A DNA stretch of 64,000 nt from S015-6 sp964479535 (GCA_964479535.1 CAYZMM010000029.1:7634-71633); one strand, 5' to 3'. Counted from the stretch's first letter, positions 8,236-17,386 are shown. Program-made: numbers and translations. The notes: generated by a model from the letters alone, not told the origin.

Positions 8236-10509
8236 TCAGAGCGCAATCATGTCTTTCAGGATCTTTACCGTCAAGTCCGCTCCCCGTGTCGGCGTCGTTC
8301 CGGTGTCGGAAATGCCGCTGACGACCCGCACGATGTCGTGGTCCACCCCTTTCTGCGCCCACACATTCGCTTTGGGTGCAGCGATGTAGACCGAGAAGTT
8401 GTGGTGTCCGGAGCCGGGGCGCTCCCCGATGATGTGCAAGAGTGCTTTCGGCCTGTTCGCGTCCGCCTTGGCGAACAGCAGGTTACCGATCTCATAGCCG
8501 GCTCGCACACGCCCCGAGGTGACGACGACATGCTTCTCGCTCACCGTCAAGCCCGCCTGCTTCAGCTGGCTCCGCAGCTGATCGAGCAGGGGCTCAAGGT
8601 GCCCGTCGTCCATGATCGCCTTCGCGTTCAGGCCGTCGGAGATGACGATCTGTACATCCGGGACCTTGCCGCCCCAGGAGTCTCGAAGCTTCTCGAGCGT
8701 CGTCACCGCCGCAGGGCTCAGCTTTTCGCCGGTGGAGGGATGGGCGATGTAGTCCTCACGGTCCTTCGAATTCGTGGTGATCGTCACGGCGTTCGGGATC
8801 GTGCCGATAAACTCCGGGGTGAACTCGGTCCAGAGGGAGACCTTTGCATCGTTGTAAAGGGCCCAAATCCTGTCGTGCAGCTCCGGCGGCATGTCCCACG
8901 GGTTCTTTCCATGGCCCACGGCCAGGGGCACACCGCGAGCCTCCACCTCCTGCATCCGCATCGTGCCCTCTGCCATGATGCGCTCCATGGAGCGCTTGTC
9001 CCCTTTTCTCAGCCGGTACTGATAGTAGACCCATTTCGGATCACCGAAGTGCTCCGTCGGCTTCCCGTACGGGTCGATCACACCGATCTCTTTGAAGAAG
9101 GCCCACATCTTGTCGTCGATCTTGTAGCCGAACTTGTGGCGTACCCGGACGTGGTCGTGGTAACCCGTGGTCAGGTAGCTCAGCATCGGGTCGTTCTTCG
9201 TTGGAAGTGCCATCAGGTAGGCAGGGTTGGCGGGCATGATCTGATCGATGCACCAGTCCAGGTCGGAAAGGCTCACCGGCATGTGCAGCGTGGAGCAGAT
9301 GTCCAGACCGATGCACAGTCCGTGGAGCTTGCCCATGGCGATGTCTTCCAGACAGCACCTTACGAGCTGCTCCCGGGTCTTGAAGATCTCCGGCCCGATG
9401 AAGCCGGCCACGTCGTTCACGTGCGAATAGCCGCCCCTGGGCTGCACCTTGGAAAGCTCCTGCTCCAGGGCCCGGGCGAAGCCGTACTTCCTCGATTCGT
9501 GGGCCACCATGTCGAAGCCCATACCGGCTCCGTTCGTGAAGTCGGCGCCCTGGCCGGTTTCGTAATAGAGCCCGTATTTGGATATCCCGCGCGCCCTCGC
9601 ATACTTCATCATGGAGTCGATGCTGATGCCGAAGGTCTTGTTGGCGGCATCCACTCCGGCGAGGCTCTGGAACCAGAGGGCGGTCATGCCGGGATTCATC
9701 TTCTCCACTTCCGCCTGGATGTCGATGTGGGCGAGCACACACCACGGGACCACATCCTCCAGCCGGAAGGTGTAGACCACGTCCCGCAGACCCCGCTGGA
9801 TGTTCGTGATGTTGTCCAGCTCACTGTCCACCGGGTTGGTCCCGATCACCACGTCCCCGACGGCATAGGCGAAGGCGTCGAAGACCTGCCAGACGATGTC
9901 GTCCACGTTGTCGGTGGGCGAGTTGGGCTGGATGCGCGCGCTCATGTAACCTCTCGCACCCACCATCCTGCCCGGAAGGGGGTTGAAGACCTTCTGGCCG
10001 ATGGCGATCAGCTCGTCGTTGCTGCAGATCTTGGTCACGCAGGCGATTACATCGCTGTTCAGACCGGACATGATCCCTTTGACGTCCGCCTCCGAAGAGG
10101 TCAGGATGTACTGCTTGAGCTGACCCATGGTCCAGCCCCGGACCCTCTTCAGCTGATCCGCGTCCGTGGTAGCCCAGATCAGCTTCTGCTGATCGTCCAC
10201 GAAGAGCGGATGGTCGTGTAAATCCCCCACCTTCGTATTCAGCAAGAGCGCCCGGGCGTTCTTCCGGGACGCATCATCGCTCGCAGCCACACCGATCGAC
10301 TCGTCCCCCTCCTTGTAGGGGTTCGCCGCTCCGATGACCTGCTGATAGAGCGTTTGATCGAATCCGCCCTTGACCCGGCTCACGTACGCGAAGACATCCT
10401 CCCCCTTCTGCGCGTCATGGATGGTCACGGCACCTGCGAAGGTGCTCGAGCAGACAAAAGCGAATACCACCGCGGCCCCAAGGACCGCCTTTCGCATCAC
10501 GTTCTTCAT
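8236..10509 (-). CDS. eutBC: Fused ethanolamine ammonia-lyase EutB-EutC with signal peptide
   Basis: 757 residues from the ATG at 10509, which has GGAGGGG five bases upstream. Residues 1-27 form a Sec-type signal (MKNVMRKAVLGAAVVFAFVC, then SSTFAGA). The next roughly 450 residues are EutB: KICSN, SARIQPN (Arg), GDVVIGTNPVD (Asn), LYYETGQG (catalytic Glu), LEDIAMGKL and GLDICST (Asp). The last roughly 250 are EutC: VISDGLNAKAI, HIIGERPGSG, and the closing GTTPTRGADLTVKIL. The enzyme is adenosylcobalamin-dependent and converts ethanolamine to acetaldehyde plus ammonia. The two subunits are normally separate cytoplasmic proteins, so both fusion and export signal are unusual. The key residues I could align by eye are kept, so it may be active. 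Confidence 0.85.
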   Translation of the reverse strand: MKNVMRKAVLGAAVVFAFVCSSTFAGAVTIHDAQKGEDVFAYVSRVKGGFDQTLYQQVIGAANPYKEGDESIGVAASDDASRKNARALLLNTKVGDLHDHPLFVDDQQKLIWATTDADQLKRVRGWTMGQLKQYILTSSEADVKGIMSGLNSDVIACVTKICSNDELIAIGQKVFNPLPGRMVGARGYMSARIQPNSPTDNVDDIVWQVFDAFAYAVGDVVIGTNPVDSELDNITNIQRGLRDVVYTFRLEDVVPWCVLAHIDIQAEVEKMNPGMTALWFQSLAGVDAANKTFGISIDSMMKYARARGISKYGLYYETGQGADFTNGAGMGFDMVAHESRKYGFARALEQELSKVQPRGGYSHVNDVAGFIGPEIFKTREQLVRCCLEDIAMGKLHGLCIGLDICSTLHMPVSLSDLDWCIDQIMPANPAYLMALPTKNDPMLSYLTTGYHDHVRVRHKFGYKIDDKMWAFFKEIGVIDPYGKPTEHFGDPKWVYYQYRLRKGDKRSMERIMAEGTMRMQEVEARGVPLAVGHGKNPWDMPPELHDRIWALYNDAKVSLWTEFTPEFIGTIPNAVTITTNSKDREDYIAHPSTGEKLSPAAVTTLEKLRDSWGGKVPDVQIVISDGLNAKAIMDDGHLEPLLDQLRSQLKQAGLTVSEKHVVVTSGRVRAGYEIGNLLFAKADANRPKALLHIIGERPGSGHHNFSVYIAAPKANVWAQKGVDHDIVRVVSGISDTGTTPTRGADLTVKILKDMIAL

Positions 10510-10681
10510 GGTTCCCCTCCTGTTTTCATTGTGTTCTCTACCACACCTCCAGCGCTGTCGGGGCAATCGTCCGATCTCCCCCTGCCATGCTCTCTGCGCC
10601 TATCACCCTCCTTTCCTTTTCGTTCCGCGCCCGGATGCTCTTCTGAATTCCAAAACATTCGCCTGAGTTCCCTTACTCTGC

Positions 10682-12424
10682 CTAGAAATCGTGCAGTTCG
10701 TCCAACGCTTCGTCCGGAACGTCGAAGACCACGCCGTGAGGTTCGAGCGCCTCTTCCTTGAAGAAGTCCGGCAGCCTGTCGTCGAGCCGCGTGAAACCGG
10801 CCCCGCCGTTGAACTCCCGTTCCGCCTTCAGGATCGCCTTTCCGTGCTCCGTCACGTCGTCCAGGCTCATGTTCCAGCCGTAACGGGCATTCAGCATTTC
10901 GGGAATCGCCTCGAGGCCCTCCGGGATGTCCAGGATCGCAAAAGCAATGAACACGCAAAGCCCTGCCGAATCCAGCGCCGCGGTGGCGATCTGCAGGTTA
11001 CGGGACAGGTCGACCTGGCCGTCCGGCTTCAGCGGATCTACATAGCCTCCCACCTTCATGATGTTCGTGGCTACGGCATATCCCGCGGTGTGATCGCCGC
11101 CCATGGGGGTCGTTGCATACGTGACGCCCTGGCCCTTGACGGCCCTCGGGTCATAGGCCGGCAGGCCCTGACGCTTCACGACCGGTACATTCGCCACCCC
11201 AAAGGCCTGGCCCGTAACGGCCGCGCCGTTTCCAAGGATGCGGCCCAGAGGCGACCCCTTTCCGATCTCGTGAACCAGTTCGATCGCGCCCTCTGCGTCA
11301 CCGAATTCCTTCACCCCTCCGGCCATGGCGACGGCGATGGCACAGCCCGTCTCGATCGTGTCCAGGCCGTAGTCGTCGCATAGCCGGTCGATCCGGGCGA
11401 TTGCGTCCAGGTCGTCGATCCCGCAGTTCGCGCCGTTGGCCCAGATCGTTTCGTACTCCAGCGCGGAGGTCACGTAGTTCTTGTCCTTGTCGTGAAAGAT
11501 GTTGGAGCACTGGATGATACAGGTCGTACAACCCGCATGGGTGGTGCTTCCTCCCCGCTCCTTGATCACGTCGTGCATCGTTTCGCCGCTGATCTTGTCC
11601 GCCCCCTCGAACCTTCCCGTCGAGAAGTTTCTCGTTGGAAAGGCTCCGGCCTCGTTGATCACATTGACGAGGACATCCGTCCCGAACACCGCAAGGCCTC
11701 CGCCCGGCTTGGTGACGTCGTGGGACTGGAGGGCCTTGCGCAGCTTCGCGGCGGCCTCTTTGAAGGCATCGAAGTCCTTGTACTCGATGGGTGTGGCCCC
11801 GGCGTCGTCCACCACGACCGCCTTGAGGCCCTTGGATCCCATCACCGCGCCCATGCCGCCTCTGCCCGCATGTCGGGTCGGGCGCCCCTTCGTGTCCGAA
11901 ACCGCAACGGACGCCGCAGAGAGCCTCATCTCGCCGGCCGGTCCGATCGACACCGTGCCCACCTTCTCCCCGTATTTCTCCCGAAGCTTCTCGACCAGAT
12001 CGTAATTCTTCAGTCCCTCGTATTCGTCGGCCGCCTCCAGGCGCGCCCCGTCCTTGTTCACGACCAGACAATAGAGCCGGCCCGGTTCCGCCTTCCCCTC
12101 CACCACGATCCCCCTGATTCCGAGTCTCGCCAGCTTGAAGGACCCCGATCCCCCGACATTGCTCTCCTTGATGCCGCCCGTCAGGGGGCTCTTTCCTCCA
12201 ACGGACAGCCTCCCGGAATTCGCCGCCGGGGTCCCGCTCAGCAGCCCCGAGGCGATCACCAGCTTGTTCTTCTCGCTCAGAGGATGACAGGTCGGGGGAA
12301 CCTCCCGGGAAACAATCATGGAGGTCAGGCCTCGACCACCAAAGTCAGCGTAACCCTTGTTGTCTGACACGTCCTCGACGCGGATCTCCTGGCTGTTCAT
12401 GTCCACACGGATCAGTTTCGCCAT
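10682..12424 (-). CDS. aor: Aldehyde:ferredoxin oxidoreductase (tungsten/molybdopterin type)
   Basis: 580 residues from the ATG at 12424, with GGGAGGAG just upstream. The N-terminal domain shows GGRGLTSMIVSREV and SGRLSVGGKSPLTGG (bis-pterin binding). HAGCTTCIIQCSN gives the CxxCxxxC of the [4Fe-4S] cluster, and a later Cys (LDSAGLCVF) completes it. GRGGMGAVMGSKGLKA is also typical. It oxidises aldehydes to acids and reduces ferredoxin in the cytoplasm. It precedes the EutBC gene by 172 bases in the same direction, so acetaldehyde is a plausible substrate. A sigma70-like promoter lies upstream. Confidence 0.92.
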   Translation of the reverse strand: MAKLIRVDMNSQEIRVEDVSDNKGYADFGGRGLTSMIVSREVPPTCHPLSEKNKLVIASGLLSGTPAANSGRLSVGGKSPLTGGIKESNVGGSGSFKLARLGIRGIVVEGKAEPGRLYCLVVNKDGARLEAADEYEGLKNYDLVEKLREKYGEKVGTVSIGPAGEMRLSAASVAVSDTKGRPTRHAGRGGMGAVMGSKGLKAVVVDDAGATPIEYKDFDAFKEAAAKLRKALQSHDVTKPGGGLAVFGTDVLVNVINEAGAFPTRNFSTGRFEGADKISGETMHDVIKERGGSTTHAGCTTCIIQCSNIFHDKDKNYVTSALEYETIWANGANCGIDDLDAIARIDRLCDDYGLDTIETGCAIAVAMAGGVKEFGDAEGAIELVHEIGKGSPLGRILGNGAAVTGQAFGVANVPVVKRQGLPAYDPRAVKGQGVTYATTPMGGDHTAGYAVATNIMKVGGYVDPLKPDGQVDLSRNLQIATAALDSAGLCVFIAFAILDIPEGLEAIPEMLNARYGWNMSLDDVTEHGKAILKAEREFNGGAGFTRLDDRLPDFFKEEALEPHGVVFDVPDEALDELHDF

Positions 12425-12825
12425 GGGGTCTCCTCCCTGTATGGGTTGCTTTTTCGGATCGAATGCATGGATCAATTAATCAGAAAGCGATCCCCTTTGT
12501 CAAGGAGATTCTCGATGAAAATCAATCAGTTATTGGATATTTCCGACTTCCCGGCTCGACTCGATCAAGCATTTTATGTCCATCATAAAAGAAGGGCGTC
12601 CGCCTTGGATGGGTGTGGGATGTGGATAGTTCATCCTTGTGATCTTAGATGAAACCCGGAAGGACCAGGATCCCCGCATCTCGTCGGGCGTGCGGTTCGG
12701 CCCCTTCTTTCCAAGGGGTTCGACGGGCAGAAATCACTGTGGAAACGTCGCTCGATCGGGAAGCAGCCGGCGAAAAACGTCTTGCCGGACCGAAACCCGT
12801 CCGCGGAAGAGCCGCCGGGCCCTGA
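12425..12825. other. Gene-free stretch upstream of aor
   Basis: About 400 bases between aor and the small Cys protein. The aor-proximal third holds the candidate aor promoter. The rest has only short open frames without ribosome sites or recognisable products; I see no RNA gene or riboswitch. Confidence 0.5.
12475..12503 (-). promoter_or_regulatory. Candidate sigma70 promoter of aor
   Basis: On the minus strand TTGACA (12503-12498) is followed by a 17-base spacer and ATTAAT (12480-12475). The predicted start of transcription falls about 40 bases before the aor ATG. The -35 is perfect and the -10 matches four of six positions. Confidence 0.5.
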
Positions 12826-13056
12826 TCAGGCTTTGAAGCTGGAGTCGGTTTTCGGTGAGGATTTCGTGGTCTTCTTTGTCTTCTTCGACTTCTCGGAGCA
12901 CTCCGGGCATGTCCACTGATTGCCGCGATTCGTCCAACCACACAACTTGGCCAGTTCCTTGAGGACCTTCTCGTCGATATGCTCCATCTTCTTGTTACAG
13001 TTGGGCAGGTCGCATTCGACGTAGCAGAATTTGCCCATGGTCCGGATTATGCCCAT
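12826..13056 (-). CDS. Small Cys-rich (zinc-ribbon-like) protein
   Basis: 76 residues. Cysteines occur as CYVECDLPNC near the N-terminus, LCGW mid-way and CPEC near residue 52, which suggests a metal-binding ribbon. The last 20 residues are Lys/Ser/Thr-rich and probably disordered. An internal ATG at 13038 is an alternative start. It stands alone between aor and a ThDP enzyme gene. Function unknown. Confidence 0.6.
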   Translation of the reverse strand: MGIIRTMGKFCYVECDLPNCNKKMEHIDEKVLKELAKLCGWTNRGNQWTCPECSEKSKKTKKTTKSSPKTDSSFKA

Positions 13057-13255
13057 AGTCGCCCTCTCTCATCCGCTCCTGGTTGGATCGTGATTCTCCA
13101 GCGGTAAAGCCCGTTTCAACATGTAACAAACCTTTTAGCAGAATTCCCCCACCTTTTACAAGAACTTTACAATCGGTTCCGTTCGGTGCATGAATTCAAC
13201 GTAAATGAGGTTATGAAACAGCACGGGAAACAAAAACAAAGGGCGGCACCCCCTG

Positions 13256-14884
13256 CTAGAGCAGCCCGCTCTCCGTGGCATACTGGGTCACGGGATGGGG
13301 CAGCGTGGGGTCGACCATCACGTTGATACAGGAAACCTTTCCGTACGTGAGGGAACGTTCGACGGCGGGCCTGATCTCTTCCGGCCGCTCGACGAATTCA
13401 CCGTAGCCTCCCAGTCCCTGGGCCATCAGGTCGTATCGCACGACGCCGAGCTCGGTGCCGCAGGTCCTGTCGGGCCCGAAGAGCATCTCCTGGCCGTGCT
13501 TGACCATTCCCCATGCCTGGTCGTTGCAGATCACGCAGATCACGGGCAAATCGTGACGCACGGCCGTGTCGATCTCCATCCCGTTCAAGCCGAAGGAGCC
13601 GTCGCCCGACAGGAGGACCACGTGCCGATCCGGTTCCGCGAGTTTCGCGGCCAGAGCGAAGGGCAGTCCAACGCCCAGACAGCCCAGAGGGCCCGTGGAG
13701 ATCACCGCGGACGGGCGTTCCGCAGGAAAGGCCTCGCTTCCCCAGAGCATGCTGTCGCCACCGTCGCACACGAACACCGCCTCACCGCCTACAACGTCGC
13801 GCACATCCTCGACCAGACGCCGGGGATGAATCGGTACCGCATCCAGGTCCAGGGTTGCGCGTTCCGCCTTGATCGCCACCTCCACCATCTGCGTTGCTTC
13901 CCGTGCCCAGGGGCGGTCCGGGTTCTCGGGAACTCGATTCACCAGCTCTTCCAGCACCAGCCTGATGTCCCCCCAGACGCCCACGTCCGGCCCTCGATTG
14001 AAGCCGAGCTCCGTGGGCTCGATATCCACCTGCACCACCTTCATGGGCGGCTGGAAGAACTTGCCGTAGGCCAGCATGAAATTGAAGCGGGTCCCCAGGG
14101 CGAGGATCGTGTCCGCCATGGTCATGGGCGACATGGTGTGCAGCATGGAGCCGCTGATGGCCAGAGCATGCGAATCGGGCAGCACGCCCCGCCCGCTGGT
14201 CCGGGTGATCACCGGCACACCGACTCGCTCGGCAAAGGCCTTGAGCGCGTCACCGGCACCTGCCCAGAGGCAGCCGGACCCGGCCAGTGCGGCGGCGGCG
14301 GCGGCAAGCGCTTCGGGGCTGCCGTTGGGACGGCAGGTCGTTCGGTAGTTTTCCGGAAACGGAGCATCCGCGCCCTCGACCTTCGCATACAGGATGTCCA
14401 TCGGGATCTCCAGGTAGACCGGGCCGGGCCGGCCGCCGAGAGCGTGGCGATAGGCGGTGGCGACGTACTCGGGAATCCGGTGGGTCTGATGGCAGATCCG
14501 CGCCCACTTCGTGATCGGCTTCATCAGGGCGATCTGGTCGATGTCCTGCAGGGCTCCGGTATCGTTTTCCGACAGCGCGCTCCGTCCACCGAGTACGAGC
14601 AGGGGCGTGTTCGACTGCTGGGCGTTTGCAATCGCGGTGACCGCGTCGGTGAGCCCGGGACCCGCCGTAACCGCACACACGCCCATCTCACCCGTGACCA
14701 GCGACCACCCCTCGGCCATGTGCGCCGCCGCCTGTTCGTGCCGTGTGTCGATGATCTTGATTCCCTCGTCCAGGCTCGCGTTGTAGATGGGAGCGATGTG
14801 GCCACCGCTCAGGCTGAAAATGTACTTGACGCCTTCTTTGCGAAGGGCCCTGACAACCAGTTGCCCACCGTCCATCTTGCTCAT
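13256..14884 (-). CDS. Thiamine-diphosphate enzyme, acetolactate-synthase-like
   Basis: 542 residues with the three-domain layout of the family. The N-terminal PYR domain has the activating Glu in RHEQAAAHMAEGW and TAGPGLTDAVTAIANA. A central domain carries LGTRFNFML. The C-terminal PP domain has GDGSFGLNGMEIDTA followed by VICND, the ThDP/Mg motif. Related enzymes include acetolactate synthase, oxalyl-CoA decarboxylase and benzaldehyde-lyase types. No regulatory small-subunit gene is adjacent, which argues against a biosynthetic acetolactate synthase. The exact substrate is not assignable. Confidence 0.8.
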   Translation of the reverse strand: MSKMDGGQLVVRALRKEGVKYIFSLSGGHIAPIYNASLDEGIKIIDTRHEQAAAHMAEGWSLVTGEMGVCAVTAGPGLTDAVTAIANAQQSNTPLLVLGGRSALSENDTGALQDIDQIALMKPITKWARICHQTHRIPEYVATAYRHALGGRPGPVYLEIPMDILYAKVEGADAPFPENYRTTCRPNGSPEALAAAAAALAGSGCLWAGAGDALKAFAERVGVPVITRTSGRGVLPDSHALAISGSMLHTMSPMTMADTILALGTRFNFMLAYGKFFQPPMKVVQVDIEPTELGFNRGPDVGVWGDIRLVLEELVNRVPENPDRPWAREATQMVEVAIKAERATLDLDAVPIHPRRLVEDVRDVVGGEAVFVCDGGDSMLWGSEAFPAERPSAVISTGPLGCLGVGLPFALAAKLAEPDRHVVLLSGDGSFGLNGMEIDTAVRHDLPVICVICNDQAWGMVKHGQEMLFGPDRTCGTELGVVRYDLMAQGLGGYGEFVERPEEIRPAVERSLTYGKVSCINVMVDPTLPHPVTQYATESGLL

Positions 14885-15077
14885 GCTGTTCCCTCCTCTT
14901 CTTTCGACGGGGCCCTTCCCGGCTCCCGCTCCCTGCCGCTGGCCCGACCTCGGATCCGGCCTTCACATCTATAGGAATATCGGACCAAAAAGTAAAGCGC
15001 TGCCTTCTCCCCTTTTGACATCGCAAGCGCCTTTCCTTAGGCTGAACGATGTACCCTCAGAGGCAGGAGGTCGCCGT

Positions 15078-16028
15078 ATGCGCCACACCAACCGCGCGAG
15101 GGTCCGAAAGCTCCTGCGGGCCTTGAATCCGGAGGATTGCAAAAGGTTCGAGAAGATCGAGATCAAGGACCTCGGGTTCGGTTACGATTTGTTCGGGCTC
15201 GAGCTCGAATCGACCATGGCCGTCTTCACCGTGCTGCAGTATTTCTATGACTACTGGTTCCGGGTGGACAGTGTCGGCGTCGAACATGTCCCGGACCACG
15301 GCCCCGTCCTGATCACCCCGAACCACAGCGGCATCATCCCGATCGACGGGGCGATGATCGCCATCGACCTGATCAAGAAGATGGACCGTCCGCGCATCAT
15401 GCGCGCTGTGCTGTACCACTCCGCTGGGTACGTCCCTTTCATAGGCACGTTCTTCTACCGTTCCGGGCAGATCTCCGGCGCTCGCCGCAACATCGAGGAG
15501 GCCCTCAAGCAGGGAGAACTCGTCACGGTGTTTCCGGAAGGATCGACGGGAGCATGGAAGGGATTCAACGATCGGTACAAGCTCAAGCCGTTCAATGTGG
15601 GATTCATGGAACTCAGTCTGCTCTACCGAACGCCGATCGTGCCCGCCGTGGTGATCGGCGCTGAGGAGCAGTACCCTTTCATGATGAACGTAAAACCGCT
15701 CGCGAAGCTGTTCCGGCTCCCCAATTTTCCCCTCTCCCCTCTGTTCCCGCTCCTGGGGCCCCTCGGCATGCTGCCCCTTCCAACGAAATACAGCATCCGT
15801 TATGGCGAGCCCTTTCATTTCTACCGGGAGTACGGACCGGAGACGGTGGGAAAGCCTGAGGTCGTCCGGTCGCTGGTCGGTCAGGTGCAGGACAGGATCG
15901 AGGAAATGATCGAAGAGGGCCTGAGGAATCGAAGGGGCATCTTCGGTCTCGCCGGCTCCCGCGGCCCAGTAGCTTTGCCGGGAAGGATTCTGGCCAGGCT
16001 GATAGGCGACGGAACACGACCGGCGTAG
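15078..16028 (+). CDS. PlsC-like 1-acyl-glycerol-phosphate acyltransferase family protein
   Basis: 316 residues from the ATG at 15078, preceded by AGGAGG six bases away. The acyltransferase block is visible: TPNHSGIIPIDGAMIA supplies the catalytic His with a longer than usual His-to-Asp spacing, and VFPEGSTGAWKG is the PEG substrate-binding motif. LPLPTKYSIRYGEPFHF follows, as in lysophospholipid acyltransferases of this subfamily. It probably acts at the inner membrane in lipid acylation. It is divergent from the ThDP enzyme gene. Confidence 0.8.
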   Translation: MRHTNRARVRKLLRALNPEDCKRFEKIEIKDLGFGYDLFGLELESTMAVFTVLQYFYDYWFRVDSVGVEHVPDHGPVLITPNHSGIIPIDGAMIAIDLIKKMDRPRIMRAVLYHSAGYVPFIGTFFYRSGQISGARRNIEEALKQGELVTVFPEGSTGAWKGFNDRYKLKPFNVGFMELSLLYRTPIVPAVVIGAEEQYPFMMNVKPLAKLFRLPNFPLSPLFPLLGPLGMLPLPTKYSIRYGEPFHFYREYGPETVGKPEVVRSLVGQVQDRIEEMIEEGLRNRRGIFGLAGSRGPVALPGRILARLIGDGTRPA

Positions 16029-16053
16029 AACCGGAGATTCTGGTTTTCACCAT

Positions 16054-16161
16054 CTAGCCCTGGCCGATTCCCGCCACGATCCCGTCATAGAGCCACGCCA
16101 TCCACCCGTTCCACGACCCTTCCGTCTTGAAGAAATGCACGGTATCCGCCTCTTCGGCCAT
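16054..16161 (-). CDS. Possible 35-residue peptide coupled to the dehydrogenase
   Basis: The ATG shares its A with the TGA of the upstream quinone oxidoreductase-like gene (TGATG), a typical coupling arrangement. The peptide MAEEADTVHFFKTEGSWN (then GWMAWLYDGIVAGIGQG) ends at a TAG. Its composition is protein-like, with aromatic residues and a hydrophobic tail, but it matches nothing I know. It could be a chance reading frame. Confidence 0.3.
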   Translation of the reverse strand: MAEEADTVHFFKTEGSWNGWMAWLYDGIVAGIGQG

Positions 16162-17171
16162 CAGAAGGTGAGGCAGATCTTGCCGAAGTGCTCCCCCCTC
16201 TCCATGACCTGCAGGGCGTTTTTCACTTCCTGGAATGGAAACACGCGGTCCACCACGGGGACGAGCCTGTGCAGGGCCATGGCACGGTTCATCGCCTCGA
16301 AGCCCTCTCGATGGCCTACGAAGATCCCCTGGACACGGACATTCTTCATCAGAATGGGCAGGATGCTGAGCTCTTTCGCCCCACCGGAGAGTACCCCGAT
16401 CATGCTGATCTCGCCGCCGATCCGGACCGCCTGCAGCGACTCCTGAAAGGTCCCCGCGCCGCCCACCTCGATCACATGGTCCACGCCGAGGCCCTCGGCC
16501 CACTCCCTGGCCGCCTTGCCCCACTTGGGCGTCTCCTTGTAGTTGATGCGGTGATCCGCACCCATCTCGGCCACACGATCGAGCTTCTCATTGCTGCTCG
16601 AGGTCACGACGACCCTGGCGCCGATCATCTTTCCGATCTGCAGCCCGAAGAGGGACACACCGCCGGTACCCTGGACGAGGAGCGTGTCCCCTGGCCTGCG
16701 TCCCCCGTACGTGACGAGCGCGCTCCAGGCCGTCAGCGCGGCACAGGGAAGGGTTGCGGCCTGCTCGTCGGTCAAATGTTCCGGCACGCGGACCACCCCC
16801 TCCTGGTGGAGCACCCTGTATTCGGCCAGCATGCCGTCCAGAGGGCTGCCAAGGGTCGTGGCCGCCTTCTCCACCGAAGGCTCCCCGGAGGCCCATCCCT
16901 GGAAGAAACAGCCGGCCACCCGGTCCCCTGCCTTGACCCGGGTGACGCCCTCGCCCGTTTCGACCACCTCCCCTACCCCGTCCGAACAGGGGATGATCGG
17001 CAGGGGCTGCCTCGGATTGTACAGTCCCTGCACCATGAGGAAATCGCGATAATTGAGCGACGAGGCCTTCATCCGGATCTTCACCTCTCCCGGGCCCGGT
17101 TCCGGCTCGGGTCGCTCTGTTACGGCAAGATTGTCGAGACCAAAAGCTCCCTGGACTTCGATGACTTTCAT
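16161..17171 (-). CDS. Zinc-independent quinone oxidoreductase-like alcohol dehydrogenase (MDR family)
   Basis: 336 residues from the ATG at 17171 with GGGAGG upstream. The GroES-like N-terminal domain has MKASSLNYRDFLMVQGLY and GVGEVVETGEGVTRVKAGDRV. The Rossmann motif is VQGTGGVSLFGLQIGK. The catalytic-zinc Cys/His set is not apparent, consistent with NADPH:quinone oxidoreductase or enoyl reductase-like members. A tiny overlapping frame follows it. Substrate unknown. Confidence 0.85.
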   Translation of the reverse strand: MKVIEVQGAFGLDNLAVTERPEPEPGPGEVKIRMKASSLNYRDFLMVQGLYNPRQPLPIIPCSDGVGEVVETGEGVTRVKAGDRVAGCFFQGWASGEPSVEKAATTLGSPLDGMLAEYRVLHQEGVVRVPEHLTDEQAATLPCAALTAWSALVTYGGRRPGDTLLVQGTGGVSLFGLQIGKMIGARVVVTSSSNEKLDRVAEMGADHRINYKETPKWGKAAREWAEGLGVDHVIEVGGAGTFQESLQAVRIGGEISMIGVLSGGAKELSILPILMKNVRVQGIFVGHREGFEAMNRAMALHRLVPVVDRVFPFQEVKNALQVMERGEHFGKICLTF

Positions 17172-17286
17172 GGCTCCCTCCCCTGAATTCGCCCCTCCGG
17201 GCTGTTTTCCAGCCAATATCCCTCTTTTTCGGGACCCCGGTCAACACGTATGCGGCCCTCTTCGGATTCGAAGGAGGGTCTTTGGC

Positions 17287-17318
17287 TTGTATACCCTGCT
17301 TTCTTGATAAGTTGACAA
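17287..17318 (+). promoter_or_regulatory. BirA-like biotin operator upstream of bioB
   Basis: TTGTATACC (17287-17295) and AGTTGACAA (17310-17318) are separated by 14 bases. They match the BirA half-sites TTGTAAACC and GGTTTACAA at 8/9 and 7/9 positions. Known BirA sites have spacers in this range. The site would repress the bio operon when biotin is abundant, and its location implies that bioB translation starts downstream. Confidence 0.6.
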
Positions 17319-17386
17319 TCGGAAAGGCGGTTGGTAAGCTGACAGATCGGGCGGAGAAAGAAGCGGCTGTCCCCGACTCGGAACGC

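Noticed and set aside
10510..10681. Cobalamin riboswitch between aor and eutBC
   Set aside because: I searched by eye for a B12-box-like core and for the expected paired arms and found neither; 172 bases is also short.
8236..12424. Microcompartment-type eut operon
   Set aside because: No shell, EutA, EutE or EutG-type genes are present in the window; only the lyase and an AOR are seen.
12446..12652. 68-residue plus-strand frame upstream of aor
   Set aside because: No ribosome site or recognisable product, and it overlaps the predicted aor promoter.
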